The notes: generated from the letters alone by a model not told the origin. Shown: positions 1-9,456, counted from the first letter of the stretch. The stretch: 64,000 nt of DNA from an uncultured Eubacteriales bacterium (GCA_900540185.1 UQFH01000005.1:62001-126000); one strand, 5' to 3'. Translations and numbers: made by a program.

Positions 1-186
1 TGCATATTGAATCGCGTGATTTAAAAGAAGAATTGTTTGTGTGTAGAGTTCGATCGAATCATTTGCATCGGAGATTGTATTCTTGAGTTCTTCAATCTTT
101 TTCTCAAGCATCTCTTTTTTTACTTCGTCGCTTATTATCTCCTTATTTGTATCATCGATGAATTCTTTAATTTCATTAATTTGCAT
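1..186 (-). CDS. Unidentified ORF, N-terminal 62 codons only (runs off left edge)
   Basis: An open frame begins with ATG at 186 (MQINEIKEF...) and continues without a stop to the window edge. It overlaps the end of the preceding 80-residue gene by 11 bases. No clear Shine-Dalgarno is visible, so it is probably translated by coupling. The visible part is rich in Glu, Lys, Ile and Asp and looks helical or coiled-coil. It follows a Rad50-like protein lacking its C-terminal ATPase half, so it could encode that missing half, but no Walker B or signature motif lies in the visible part. Function unknown. Confidence 0.55.
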   Translation of the reverse strand, partial: MQINEIKEFIDDTNKEIISDEVKKEMLEKKIEELKNTISDANDSIELYTQTILLLNHAIQYA

Positions 187-418
187 TGTTTTCTTTTATA
201 AGTTGTTCGCAAATTTGAAGTTTTTCTTCGATTTCTTTTGCGATATTGTCGAGGTCTGCCTTTATAGTTTCAGGAGTTGATCCTGCATTTATAATCTCTT
301 TAATGATTTCTTCTTTCTGAGCTTTTAAACTGTCAAGAGTTCCTTGTGCCCTATCTCTTTTTTGAGATGCCTGATCAAGCTCTTTTTTTATTTGATTTGC
401 TCTTTCTTCATAGTTCAT
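176..418 (-). CDS. Small helical protein, 80 aa, unknown function
   Basis: The ATG at 418 follows AAGGA with an 8-base spacer and overlaps the end of the Rad50-like gene by 11 bases. The product is highly charged (E/K/Q-rich) and looks like two helices joined by a turn near NAGSTPE (about residues 45-51). It has no cysteines except one near residue 69 and no recognised family. Its place between the zinc-hook Rad50-like protein and another helical ORF suggests a partner or part of the same repair complex. This is inference from position only. Confidence 0.6.
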   Translation of the reverse strand: MNYEERANQIKKELDQASQKRDRAQGTLDSLKAQKEEIIKEIINAGSTPETIKADLDNIAKEIEEKLQICEQLIKENNAN

Positions 419-1877
419 TTGTGTATTCCTTTCTAATTTTTTCTATATGTTCTTCGGTTATCATCGAACCGCACATTGGACAAATATTGCTCTTTTGTAA
501 TACTTGCAGATAAGAATTTAACTTTTCATTTATTTCAATATCTAAATCATTGATAACATTTTCATAATTTCTTATTTCTGAATTTTTTGAATAAATTGAG
601 TTATATAGAGCATTATACGTACTAAATTTATTGTCTAGATTTGTTACGTAATTTAAATATTTTGACAAGTTCTCGACAAATAGTGGTTCTATGTCCTTTT
701 TCACTTCGTCGACTGTTTTGTCTATAGTGGCAAGCCTATTATTAAGATTTTGCAACAATTGAAATCTATTTAAAATATTTTCGATATCTTTTGTAGTCTT
801 ATATATCTTCTCTAAATTTTTAGAGTCGTCTATAATTTTCTCATTAACCTTTTGGGACTCCTCTACCCTTTCAAGATTGCTGTTCATATTAGTGAGTAGA
901 TTAAATCTTCTAATCAAATAAATGACATTTTCGAACTTTGGATTTGCATCTTCTAAGAAGTTTGTATTGCGAATAATTTTCATATTTGATTCATATAAAG
1001 CTTCATTATTTCTTAGATTCATAAACTTATTATAATAGTCAGCACCTTTTACTAAAAGAGAATTTAATTGATAGTATGTTTTATACGTTTCGTCTACAAA
1101 TCCCAAGCTTTTAATTGTATTTTCTTCAGTTTTTATTTGCTCAATATTATTGTCCAATCGCTGATTTAAAATCGACAGACTTTCATTCATTTTATTTTTT
1201 TGAATAAGTTCTGTATATAATGTCTTCACTTTTTCAAGATTTTCTTTTCTCTCTTCAAGAGTATCATATTCTTTTATTTCCTCTTCAGAAGTTTTCAAAC
1301 TCTCCTCTGAAGTATTTATTGTCTTTCTAAAGTCTTTAATATTTGAGTTGGCAATCTGAATCGCTCTGTCTATAATATTTACATTTGAAATTGCACCGAT
1401 AGCTTTGGCCTTCTTTATGCTTGATTCCGAAAGGAGAAATGCACCCTCGAGCTGCGTTTGATATGTTATAGGCGATTCGATTTTATCAGCGATTTCAAAC
1501 TTCCTAACTCCCGTAATTTCTTGAATTTCTTCGGGAACGGAACTCCCGAAACCGGACAGTTTTTTCGGTTCATCAAAATCCGGATGGTTTATATGGTAGC
1601 CGTTAAACTTTTTGTTTCGGATTCTTTTAACGCTATAACCGTCCTTGTATATCAGCTCGACTGAGGCGGATGTTTCGCCTGCTCTTATAAATGCAGTACC
1701 TTGAGGTTCATTAAAAAACACCCAACCAAGCGCGCGCAAAATTGCGGTTTTACCAACGTCTGAAGAACCCAATATAACATTTACATGCTCATCCAGATTT
1801 AATACTGTGTGCCTGTGAGATTGAAAGTTTTTGATGATAATTGTAGAGATTTTTCTATTATCATTCGATTTACTCAT
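408..1877 (-). CDS. Rad50/SbcC-like ATPase, N-terminal half ending at a zinc hook
   Basis: I chose ATG 1877 (MSKSNDNRK) because GGAGG lies 6-7 bases upstream; a longer frame from 1928 lacks a good site. The 489-residue product has a Walker A motif GSSDVGKT (residues 37-44) and a Q-loop-like region (QTQLEGAFLL, about residue 160). A long coiled coil (about 180-460) and a CPMC zinc hook (466-469) follow, and the protein stops 20 residues later. Full Rad50/SbcC proteins continue with the return coil and an ABC signature/Walker B lobe, both absent here. It overlaps the SbcD-like nuclease by 8 bases, as in Mre11-Rad50 operons. It is probably an ATPase in DNA-end repair; the second half may be encoded separately. 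Confidence 0.8.
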   Translation of the reverse strand: MSKSNDNRKISTIIIKNFQSHRHTVLNLDEHVNVILGSSDVGKTAILRALGWVFFNEPQGTAFIRAGETSASVELIYKDGYSVKRIRNKKFNGYHINHPDFDEPKKLSGFGSSVPEEIQEITGVRKFEIADKIESPITYQTQLEGAFLLSESSIKKAKAIGAISNVNIIDRAIQIANSNIKDFRKTINTSEESLKTSEEEIKEYDTLEERKENLEKVKTLYTELIQKNKMNESLSILNQRLDNNIEQIKTEENTIKSLGFVDETYKTYYQLNSLLVKGADYYNKFMNLRNNEALYESNMKIIRNTNFLEDANPKFENVIYLIRRFNLLTNMNSNLERVEESQKVNEKIIDDSKNLEKIYKTTKDIENILNRFQLLQNLNNRLATIDKTVDEVKKDIEPLFVENLSKYLNYVTNLDNKFSTYNALYNSIYSKNSEIRNYENVINDLDIEINEKLNSYLQVLQKSNICPMCGSMITEEHIEKIRKEYTNEL

Positions 1878-2835
1878 TTTGCGCCTCCGTAACAAGTTCA
1901 ATGGCTTTATTTCTAACCTCTTCATCAAGACTTTCGGTTATATCAATTTTGTTTAAAAGCTCTCTTATATCCATAATCTTATCAAAATCAATTTTCTCAA
2001 TTTCATATTTCTGAAGTTCTAGTCTTTGATTTTCTTCCTTATCTCTTAAAATCGCTTCCCTATCGAGCACTTCCTCGCCCGGTTTAGCTGATTTTAAATA
2101 AAAGTCCTCAATCTCTATGTCTTTATTCTTCTCGAGCGTAACAATAGAGACTTTCGGTTTTCTTTTAAGCTCGATTTCCGTTGCTGAAACTCTTGCCACA
2201 GAGCCGGGATTATAAAAATACTTTTCATCGACTTTTTGGTTTGCAAAACCGGTGTGATAATGACCGCAAAGTGTTAAATCCGCCTTTGTGTGTTTAATGT
2301 CATCAATCAAAGTGTATGAGATATTTTTAAATGGCTTTGTAAGAAGCATTCCATGAGCAAAAAGAATGTCAAAATCTGCAAGCTTTTCTTTAACTATATA
2401 TTTTTCTCTTCCAATATCTGTATCTAAATCCCCGTTGTAAGATGCGGAGTAGAGAGCAACGGACACATCGTCAATACTGAATAAAATAGGTGACGTGTCA
2501 CTCATAATCGAAAGGAGTCCAAAGTCATCAAGAAGTGGCAATGCAGTTCTGTTTAAACTTTCGACATTGTAAGCATAAATATCGTGATTGCCGGGTACAA
2601 AAAATATAGGTCTTTTAAATGATTGCATTATTTTTACAAAACGTCTTATAGTTTGAATCGGAACGTCCGGTCTATCAAGGAGATCCCCTCCATGAACGTA
2701 AAAATCAACATCATTATCAGAACCTATATTTTTAATTTCTTGAAATTTTTCCAATAAAGACTCTACATAATTATCTTTTCGTTTACTGGGAGAATTAGCC
2801 CTGATGTGAGTATCTGTAAAGTACAAAAATTTCAT
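1870..2835 (-). CDS. SbcD/Mre11-like metallophosphoesterase (DNA repair exonuclease)
   Basis: The 321-residue protein carries the calcineurin-like phosphoesterase motifs in order: DTH near residue 8, GGDLLD near 49, GNHD near 82, an isolated HG, and GHYHTGF near 190. These hold the two Mn ions used by Mre11/SbcD nucleases. The C-terminal ~90 residues are charged and helical and probably form the Rad50-binding cap region. It starts 12 bases after recA and overlaps the Rad50-like gene, so the three are co-transcribed. It is shorter than E. coli SbcD (about 400 aa) and closer to phage gp47 or archaeal Mre11 in size. The exact substrate is unknown. Confidence 0.85.
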   Translation of the reverse strand: MKFLYFTDTHIRANSPSKRKDNYVESLLEKFQEIKNIGSDNDVDFYVHGGDLLDRPDVPIQTIRRFVKIMQSFKRPIFFVPGNHDIYAYNVESLNRTALPLLDDFGLLSIMSDTSPILFSIDDVSVALYSASYNGDLDTDIGREKYIVKEKLADFDILFAHGMLLTKPFKNISYTLIDDIKHTKADLTLCGHYHTGFANQKVDEKYFYNPGSVARVSATEIELKRKPKVSIVTLEKNKDIEIEDFYLKSAKPGEEVLDREAILRDKEENQRLELQKYEIEKIDFDKIMDIRELLNKIDITESLDEEVRNKAIELVTEAQNE

Positions 2836-2847
2836 ATTAAATTAGAC

Positions 2848-3924
2848 CTATTTTTCTTCGCTTTCCGCCACGTCAACATCTTTTTGGTCCATCACTTCAT
2901 CTTCTCTGTTGAGATGACTCATATAATTTTCCTTCGGAATAGGTCTCAAGTTATAAATTTCTCTTATTTGAGAATCTATTTCATACATGCTTTCAGGATT
3001 TTCTCTGAGCCAAGATTTCGAGTTTTCAGCACCTTGTCCGATATTTTCTCCGTTATATGAGAACCAGCTTCCTGCCTTTTTTATGATATCATTTTTAACT
3101 GCGACATTTAGAATATCACCTTCTTTTGAGATACCTGTTCCGTACATAATATCAAATTCAGCAGTTTTAAATGGAGGAGCGACTTTATTTTTTACAACCT
3201 TTGCAACGGTTTTTGAGCCGATCATTTCATCGCCTTGTTTTATAATTTCTTTTCTTCTGATTTCAAGTCTTACAGTTGAATAGAATTTAAGAGCTCTACC
3301 GCCTGTTGTTACTTCAGGATTTCCGTATCCTCCGACTTTTTCTCTGACTTGGTTAATAAAAACACATGTGGTCTTTGAAATATTAATAGCTCCCGTCAAT
3401 TTTCTCATAGCTTTACTCATAAGTCTTGCGTGTGCACCGACTTGAAGGTCGCTCATTTCACCGTCGATTTCAACTTTAGGTACAAGAGCTGCAACAGAGT
3501 CGATAACGATGATGTCAACTGCACCGCTTCTTACAAGTGATTCTGTAATTTCAAGAGCTTGTTCACCATAGTCCGGTTGCGAAATGATAAGTTCATCGAC
3601 ATTAACTCCCAAATTTTTTGCATATGCAGGGTCGAGAGCGTGTTCGGCGTCGATAAATGCAGCAGTGCCGCCGAGCTTTTGAACTTCGGCAATCATGTGT
3701 AAACTTACAGTGGTCTTACCGCTACTTTCAGGACCGTAAACTTCAATAATTCTTCCCTTTGGAATTCCCCCTATTCCAAGAGCTATGTCAAGATCGATAC
3801 TTCCTGTAGGAATAGATGCAACTTGCATTGAAGTCTTGTCTCCAAGCTTCATTATCGAACCCTTACCGAATTGTTTGGTTATTTGCTCCATTACCTTCTC
3901 TAAAGCTTTTTCTTTTTCACTCAT
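2848..3924 (-). CDS. recA: RecA recombinase
   Basis: RecA is the ATP-dependent strand-exchange protein that drives homologous recombination and SOS induction. The 358-residue product has the normal N-terminal helix, Walker A GPESSGKTT (about 64-72), the DNA-binding loop region with KVGGYGNPE, and a short acidic C-terminus. The start ATG overlaps the stop of the pncC gene, so recA has no intergenic promoter of its own here and should be expressed with pgsA-pncC or from a promoter inside pncC. No SOS box can be assigned by eye. Downstream are the SbcD-like and Rad50-like genes, making a recombination group. Confidence 0.98.
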   Translation of the reverse strand: MSEKEKALEKVMEQITKQFGKGSIMKLGDKTSMQVASIPTGSIDLDIALGIGGIPKGRIIEVYGPESSGKTTVSLHMIAEVQKLGGTAAFIDAEHALDPAYAKNLGVNVDELIISQPDYGEQALEITESLVRSGAVDIIVIDSVAALVPKVEIDGEMSDLQVGAHARLMSKAMRKLTGAINISKTTCVFINQVREKVGGYGNPEVTTGGRALKFYSTVRLEIRRKEIIKQGDEMIGSKTVAKVVKNKVAPPFKTAEFDIMYGTGISKEGDILNVAVKNDIIKKAGSWFSYNGENIGQGAENSKSWLRENPESMYEIDSQIREIYNLRPIPKENYMSHLNREDEVMDQKDVDVAESEEK

Positions 3925-4421
3925 TATATTAATCCTCCATTAATTATTTTATATACTTTTTCCAGTGCTATTTTTGTGGCGGTTTCTCGAATAAATTCCC
4001 TTGTGTTGTCAATATAAAACTCTTTATAAATAGTTCTTATATCGCCGCCTTCTCTGAATGCGATTCCAATAAAAAACTTTCCTGTTTCAGGGTCATCACC
4101 CGGTCCCGCATATCCTGTAGTTGCGATTGCGATGTCTGAGCCTGTAGTATTTAGGGCGCCAAGCGCCATCTCACATACAACTTCTTTTGAAACGACAGTG
4201 TACGCGTTTATGGTTTCATCCTTAACTCCCAAAAATTTTTCTTTCGCCTTTATCATATATGTCACAAGTCCCGCAACAAGTACATTTGAACATCCGGGAA
4301 TGTCTGTGAGAGATTTAGCAATATATCCACCTGTAAAACTTTCCGCGGTGGATATTGTCAAATTTCTTTCTATTGCAGAGTCGACAACTTTTTTTGAAAG
4401 ATTATATAAGTTTTTCTTCAC
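3924..4421 (-). CDS. pncC: CinA C-terminal domain protein (nicotinamide-nucleotide amidohydrolase family)
   Basis: This is the PncC/CinA-C fold, which in E. coli hydrolyses NMN to nicotinate mononucleotide. Diagnostic stretches are STAESFTGG near residue 25, the GLVTY motif, and GYAGPGDDPETGKFF. I place the start at GTG 4421 because GGAGG sits 5 bases before it; an upstream ATG at 4448 lies deeper inside pgsA and lacks a site. The product is about 165 residues and lacks the N-terminal molybdopterin-binding-like (COG1058) domain that many Firmicute CinA proteins carry. It overlaps pgsA by 20 bases and recA by 1 codon, the familiar pgsA-cinA-recA order. Confidence 0.9.
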   Translation of the reverse strand: MKKNLYNLSKKVVDSAIERNLTISTAESFTGGYIAKSLTDIPGCSNVLVAGLVTYMIKAKEKFLGVKDETINAYTVVSKEVVCEMALGALNTTGSDIAIATTGYAGPGDDPETGKFFIGIAFREGGDIRTIYKEFYIDNTREFIRETATKIALEKVYKIINGGLI

Positions 4422-4959
4422 CGTTTCCTCCGAAAACAACTGAAACATTGTCTTTAATATAAACGATTAAAGATATTACCGCCAAAACTACACTGGCATA
4501 AATTGTATAAATTCCGATATTTAAGAAATTGTTCAAATACGGGACATTGTTTGAAAACAAAACTATTAATATTCCTATTAATTGAACTACTGTTTTTAGC
4601 TTTCCCCAAAAGTTTGCGGCAATTGTTACACCGTTTTGCGCTGCCATCAATCTGAATCCGCTGATAATAAATTCTCTGAAAATGATTATGATAACTAAGA
4701 CAGCGGAAATAATTGATTGTTCAACAAAAATTGTGAGTGCGCTTAAAACCAAAATTTTATCCGCAAGCGGGTCCATAAATTTTCCGAAAACTGTGATTTC
4801 ATTATTTTTTCTGGCAAGATAACCGTCAAGGGTATCTGTCAAAGCTGCAATTGTAAAAACTATACCGGAAATATATGTCTCTCTGTAAATATAAAATAGA
4901 GCTATAAATACAGGCACAAGACAAATCCTTAAAACGGTTAATTTATTAGGCGTATTCAT
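4402..4959 (-). CDS. pgsA: CDP-diacylglycerol-glycerol-3-phosphate 3-phosphatidyltransferase
   Basis: PgsA makes phosphatidylglycerophosphate from CDP-diacylglycerol, the committed step to phosphatidylglycerol and cardiolipin. The 185-residue protein is hydrophobic with about five or six membrane segments. It contains the CDP-alcohol phosphotransferase signature, seen here as DTLDGYLAR then GKFMDPLADK (about residues 41-70). It is one base from rimO and overlaps pncC, so it belongs to the long ftsK-rimO-pgsA-pncC-recA transcript. Confidence 0.95.
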   Translation of the reverse strand: MNTPNKLTVLRICLVPVFIALFYIYRETYISGIVFTIAALTDTLDGYLARKNNEITVFGKFMDPLADKILVLSALTIFVEQSIISAVLVIIIIFREFIISGFRLMAAQNGVTIAANFWGKLKTVVQLIGILIVLFSNNVPYLNNFLNIGIYTIYASVVLAVISLIVYIKDNVSVVFGGNGEEKLI

Positions 4960-4960
4960 G

Positions 4961-6283
4961 TTAATTTACCTCCTCGGCATAAATGTCATATTCGTTATTG
5001 TCTTTTACTATTATATCATAAAAGTCGCCTATATTTAACATTTTATCTGATTTTATATAAACTAAACCATCGATTCCCGGCGTATCCATATAAGTTCTAC
5101 CGATGTATGAATCCTCATCCTTATTTTCGATTAGAGCCTCATATTTGTTGCCGATTTTTGAATGCAATTTTTCAAATGAGATTTTGGATTGCAGCTTCAT
5201 AATCTCATTCCATCTTCTCGCCTTTTCCTCTTCTGAAACTTTGTCTCCAAGTTTATATGCAGGTGTGCCCTCTTCCAAACTGTATTGGAACACTCCGACT
5301 TTATCGAGTTTTGCATCTTCTATAAAAGTTTTTAGTTCACTAAAAGCTTCTTCCGTTTCATTAACAAATCCGACGATTAATGTCGTTCTTATGATAATAT
5401 CCGGAATTTCGCTTCTCAATTTTTCAATCAAGTTATATGTTTCAGCTTTTGTTATACGTCTTCCCATAAGTTTTAAAACGTCATCGTTTATGTGTTGAAG
5501 CGGCATATCTACATATTTGCAAACTTTATCGCAAGTTTTCATCGCATCTATCAGCTCGTCATTAAATCCTTCCGGATACATATAAAGAACTCTTATCCAC
5601 TTGATTTCCTCAACCTCATTTAAAACTTTAAGCAGTCTAGCAAGCGATTTTTTACCGTATATATCCATTCCATAGTCGGTTGTGTTTTGGGCAATTAAAA
5701 TGATTTCCTTTGTGCCGTTTTCCGCAAGATATCGAACTTCATCCAAAATATTTTCAATAGGACGAGAGCGCATTTTCCCACGCAGTTCCGGAATAATACA
5801 ATATGTGCAGTGATTGTTGCAACCTTCGGAAATTTTAACGAATTGCGTGGTTTTAAAATCGACTCTCTTTGAATACTCGACATATGGGGAATTGATATTT
5901 CCAACATATGCCTCTCTTTTCCCACTCTTCATATCACTGAAGATTTGATTTATCTTTTCGATTTCACCGGTTCCGATTATAGCATCAAGCTCCGGAATTT
6001 CATCAAGCAAATCATTCGGATATCTTTGACCGAGACATCCTGCAACAACCAAAAATTTAAGATTTTCCTTTTTCAGTTCGGCAAGCTCGAAAAGCGTTTC
6101 AATTGATTGGGTCTTTGCATCGAGAATAAAACTGCAGGTGTTCACAACCACTATGTCAGCGCTCTCAGGGTTTTCGACCACATTGTATAAGTTCTTATCC
6201 AAAATAGAAATCATTACCTCTGTGTCTATATCATTTTTCGAACATCCGAGAGTTAAAAAATATACATTGTCTTTATTCTTCAT
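4961..6283 (-). CDS. rimO: Ribosomal protein S12 methylthiotransferase RimO
   Basis: RimO is a radical-SAM enzyme with two Fe-S clusters that adds a methylthio group to an Asp of ribosomal protein S12. The N-terminal UPF0004 domain is visible from LGCSKNDIDTE with its cysteines. The radical-SAM motif CNNHCTYCIIP lies near residue 145, and a C-terminal TRAM domain ends the protein. The LGCSKN variant is typical of RimO rather than MiaB. I chose ATG 6283 (MKNKDNVYF), which has GAGGTG upstream, over ATG 6310; this gives 440 residues and an 11-base overlap with ftsK. Confidence 0.95.
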   Translation of the reverse strand: MKNKDNVYFLTLGCSKNDIDTEVMISILDKNLYNVVENPESADIVVVNTCSFILDAKTQSIETLFELAELKKENLKFLVVAGCLGQRYPNDLLDEIPELDAIIGTGEIEKINQIFSDMKSGKREAYVGNINSPYVEYSKRVDFKTTQFVKISEGCNNHCTYCIIPELRGKMRSRPIENILDEVRYLAENGTKEIILIAQNTTDYGMDIYGKKSLARLLKVLNEVEEIKWIRVLYMYPEGFNDELIDAMKTCDKVCKYVDMPLQHINDDVLKLMGRRITKAETYNLIEKLRSEIPDIIIRTTLIVGFVNETEEAFSELKTFIEDAKLDKVGVFQYSLEEGTPAYKLGDKVSEEEKARRWNEIMKLQSKISFEKLHSKIGNKYEALIENKDEDSYIGRTYMDTPGIDGLVYIKSDKMLNIGDFYDIIVKDNNEYDIYAEEVN

Positions 6284-8630
6284 CTTTGTGTAACACCTCA
6301 TCCAATTCATTTAGAGAAACAAGCACACTTCTAGGCTTGCTTCCTTCACTCGGTCCAACTATCCCCATCGCTTCCATCTGGTCGATAATTCTTGCTGCCC
6401 TGGAATAGCCGATTCTTAATTTTCTTTGTAAATACGAAATACTTCCTTGATTGTCCTTGACGACAAGAAGCGCTGCATCTTCAAAGAGTTCGTCTTCAAA
6501 TTCGTTGTCCACACTCGACTGTGCGCCGCCGGACTTTATTTCATCTTGAATATTTGTATTGTACTGATTTTCATAATTGTTTTCTTTTATATATTTTACA
6601 ACTTGTTCAATTTCATGGTCTGAAACAAACGGACCTTGAAGCCTTACAGGGCTCGATTGAGACCTGTGAAGGAAGAGCATGTCCCCTTTTCCAAGAAGCT
6701 TTTCGGCGCCCGCCATATCGAGAATTGTTCTCGAGTCAACTTGCGAACTTACTGCAAATGAAATTCTTGATGGAATATTTGCTTTAATCGTTCCGGTGAT
6801 GACGTCGACGGACGGTCTTTGAGTTGCGACAATTATATACATCCCCGCTGCTCTAGCCATTTGAGCAAGTCGTGAAATGCTTTCTTCGACTTCTTTTCCG
6901 CTGACAAGCATCAAATCCGCAAGTTCGTCTATAATAATAACGATTTGTTTCAATTTTTCCATCGAATCGTCGAGTTCAGCTTTTTCGTTATATCCTTTTA
7001 TGTCGCGCGCATTGTTTTGAGCAAAGAGCGCATATCTTTTTTCCATTTCGGTCACCGCCCATTGAAGTGCGGCGCTTGCTTTTTTTGCATCAGTAACAAC
7101 CGGAATCAAAAGATGTGGAATGCCGTTGTAGACTGAAAGTTCAACAACTTTCGGGTCAATCAAAAGAAGCTTTACGTCTTTCGGCTCCGCTTTATATAAA
7201 ATGCTCAAAATTATCGAGTTTATACATACACTTTTCCCTGAACCTGTCGCACCTGCAATTAAAAGGTGCGGCATATCGGCAATGGTTGTGATTATATTCT
7301 TCCCTTCGATATCTTTTCCAAGAGCAACGGAAGTCTTGTCCTTTGAATCTTTGTATTCGTCGGACATAAGCATTTCTTTTAAAGACAAAACGTCTTTTTC
7401 GTCATTCGGCGTTTCAATTCCAACCCTACTCTTTCCGGGAATTGGAGCAACAATTCTGATGTCGCGGCTTTCAAGCGCAAGACACAAATCGTCCTGTAGA
7501 TTTACAATTCTTGATATCTTAACTCCAACAGCGGGCTTGAGTTCATAAACAGTTACCGTAGGTCCTCTGTTTATATTTTCAACTGTGACGTCGATGCCGA
7601 AACTTGCCAAAGTCTTTTCGATGATTTTCGCCTTTTCATTGAGTAAAGATGTATTTATATTTTTAATCTTCTTAGAATTTTTTAAAATAGAAATCGGCGG
7701 AAATTCGTATTTTTGAATCACTTCATCGTTTGCGTTTGTATCAATCATTGTGATTTGAGCGGCTTCTGTATCTTCGTTTGTTTTAATTTTTTCTTCAAAA
7801 AGTGGAACCTCAACTTTTTCTTGCGGTTCTTCTTTTTCGATTTTAGTTTCTTTTTCATCTTCGGGAAATTCGTTATAAGTATTTATAAGTGGCGCTTTTC
7901 TCTCTGATTCTTCAATGGAATCAGGTTCATCTTCAAAAGTTATATCCTTTTCAAAGTCATTCTTTACTCTTGAGACATCTTTTGTTTTATCGCGCAATGC
8001 TCTGTCCGGGTTAACAATCGGTCGTCTTTCTTTAATTTTTGTGTACCCGTTTGAAATTTTTTCTTCGATTTTATTTACACATACTTCCGTCCCTTCGACG
8101 AGTTGCTCTTTCTTTAGATTAAACATCGAGAATAGCTCAACTAAAAGTATAACTGCCAGGAATATAAATAGTCCTGTATCGCCTAAAAACGCCCTTATAG
8201 GATGCGAAATAACCGCTCCTATATATCCACCACCTTTAAACTCCGATGCGACTTCAAGAGTGTTACTCATGTGTCCTTTAAAATTATCAAAAGGCACGCT
8301 TACTCCGTCCATAAATACCATAAATAGAATCGATAAAATCAAAATATGAACTATATATTTTTTTTTCTTTTCGCGAAGTTTTCTAAAAAGAAGCACAAAT
8401 GAAATAAGCATTATTGTGAAAGGCAGAATTTTTCCGTACCATCCGAAAAGTCCCTTCAAAAATGAACTTACAAATTTACCGACAATTCCGGTGTTTTCAA
8501 ATGTCATAAATAGAATGAGAAAGAAACTCAGTAAAAAAAGGCAAATACCCAAATAAATAAGATTTTGCTCTTTTGATAATGTATTTTTATTATTCTTTTT
8601 TATAGGTCTTTTTCTTCTATTTGTTGACAT
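6273..8630 (-). CDS. ftsK: DNA translocase FtsK/SpoIIIE
   Basis: FtsK is a septum-anchored hexameric motor that pumps chromosomal DNA and helps dimer resolution and segregation. The 785-residue protein has about four or five N-terminal membrane segments (first ~170 residues) and a charged low-complexity linker (about 190-310). The RecA-like motor has Walker A GATGSGKS (near 460) and Walker B IIIIDELADL. A C-terminal winged-helix gamma domain (last ~70 residues, with RKLRIGYSRAARIID) reads orienting DNA sites. SpoIIIE and FtsK cannot be told apart from sequence alone. It lies between uppP and rimO. Confidence 0.96.
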   Translation of the reverse strand: MSTNRRKRPIKKNNKNTLSKEQNLIYLGICLFLLSFFLILFMTFENTGIVGKFVSSFLKGLFGWYGKILPFTIMLISFVLLFRKLREKKKKYIVHILILSILFMVFMDGVSVPFDNFKGHMSNTLEVASEFKGGGYIGAVISHPIRAFLGDTGLFIFLAVILLVELFSMFNLKKEQLVEGTEVCVNKIEEKISNGYTKIKERRPIVNPDRALRDKTKDVSRVKNDFEKDITFEDEPDSIEESERKAPLINTYNEFPEDEKETKIEKEEPQEKVEVPLFEEKIKTNEDTEAAQITMIDTNANDEVIQKYEFPPISILKNSKKIKNINTSLLNEKAKIIEKTLASFGIDVTVENINRGPTVTVYELKPAVGVKISRIVNLQDDLCLALESRDIRIVAPIPGKSRVGIETPNDEKDVLSLKEMLMSDEYKDSKDKTSVALGKDIEGKNIITTIADMPHLLIAGATGSGKSVCINSIILSILYKAEPKDVKLLLIDPKVVELSVYNGIPHLLIPVVTDAKKASAALQWAVTEMEKRYALFAQNNARDIKGYNEKAELDDSMEKLKQIVIIIDELADLMLVSGKEVEESISRLAQMARAAGMYIIVATQRPSVDVITGTIKANIPSRISFAVSSQVDSRTILDMAGAEKLLGKGDMLFLHRSQSSPVRLQGPFVSDHEIEQVVKYIKENNYENQYNTNIQDEIKSGGAQSSVDNEFEDELFEDAALLVVKDNQGSISYLQRKLRIGYSRAARIIDQMEAMGIVGPSEGSKPRSVLVSLNELDEVLHKDEE

Positions 8631-8640
8631 AAAATCACCA

Positions 8641-9456
8641 TCACTTTATAAAAAATGTTATTATTGCTATTACAAGCAAATATGCTGAAAAATATTTTAG
8701 TTTGTTTTTATTTATTAAATCAAGTAAAAACTTGAGAGAGAGCACGCCGACTACAAATGAAACTATGACTCCGACTATTAAGGGAAACGAAAAACTTGCA
8801 CTTTCTCCAGTCTTTACCACATCGCGAATACCAAAAATGAATGCTCCGAATGTTGCGGGAAGGCTAAGTAAAAAAGAGAACTTTGCAGCTTCAGACTTTT
8901 TTATATCAATACTTGTTGCAGCAAAAATTGTAGAGCCGCTTCTTGAAATACCCGGTAAAATTGCAAGACCTTGCACCATACCGATGCCGATTGGTCCGAA
9001 AATATTTACGTCATAAATGTTTTTAGTGCCGTTAAAATAATCTGTAAAATAAAGCAAAACTGCAGTTATAAGAAACATGAAACTTATAAATTTCATATTG
9101 CTGTAAAAACTTTCGAAAGTGTCCTTAAATGCGACCCCGATTATTGCTGTCGGAATACTTGCGATAATAATATAGAGCGCTATTTTTTGGTCGCCGTTTA
9201 TTTTTTGTCTATCCTTTTTAAAGAGATTTGCGATAAGATTAATAAATTCTTTTATAAGATTTAAAACATCTTTTCTAAATACAAATAAAACGGATAAAAA
9301 TGTGCCGAAATGAAGCATTTGGGCAATGAAAAGCCCGGGTTCCTCGAATCCTAAAACTCTTTCTAAAACTGCGAGATGACCGGAGCTAGAAATAGGGAGA
9401 AATTCGGAAGTTCCTTGTATAATTCCCATAAGTATCATTTTTAGAAATTCAATCAT
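8641..9456 (-). CDS. uppP: Undecaprenyl-diphosphatase UppP/BacA
   Basis: UppP recycles the undecaprenyl carrier lipid of peptidoglycan synthesis by removing one phosphate from undecaprenyl pyrophosphate, and overproduction gives bacitracin resistance. The 271-residue protein is almost entirely transmembrane. It shows both family signatures: GTSEFLPISSSGHL near residue 15 and PGISRSGST near residue 170. Its start overlaps the dut stop by four bases (ATGA), so the two are translationally coupled. Confidence 0.96.
   Translation of the reverse strand: MIEFLKMILMGIIQGTSEFLPISSSGHLAVLERVLGFEEPGLFIAQMLHFGTFLSVLFVFRKDVLNLIKEFINLIANLFKKDRQKINGDQKIALYIIIASIPTAIIGVAFKDTFESFYSNMKFISFMFLITAVLLYFTDYFNGTKNIYDVNIFGPIGIGMVQGLAILPGISRSGSTIFAATSIDIKKSEAAKFSFLLSLPATFGAFIFGIRDVVKTGESASFSFPLIVGVIVSFVVGVLSLKFLLDLINKNKLKYFSAYLLVIAIITFFIK

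Noticed and set aside
176..1877. Frameshift breaking a single full-length Rad50 into pieces
   Set aside because: Each ORF start overlaps the previous stop in the compact style seen across the window, and the 80-residue gene has its own AAGGA site. The visible coil lengths also do not simply continue one protein. Not fully excluded, because the region left of the window is unseen.
1..2835. Prophage remnant based on gp46/gp47-like nuclease genes
   Set aside because: No integrase, structural, lysis or attachment-site sequence is seen, and the genes are in line with recA in a housekeeping run.
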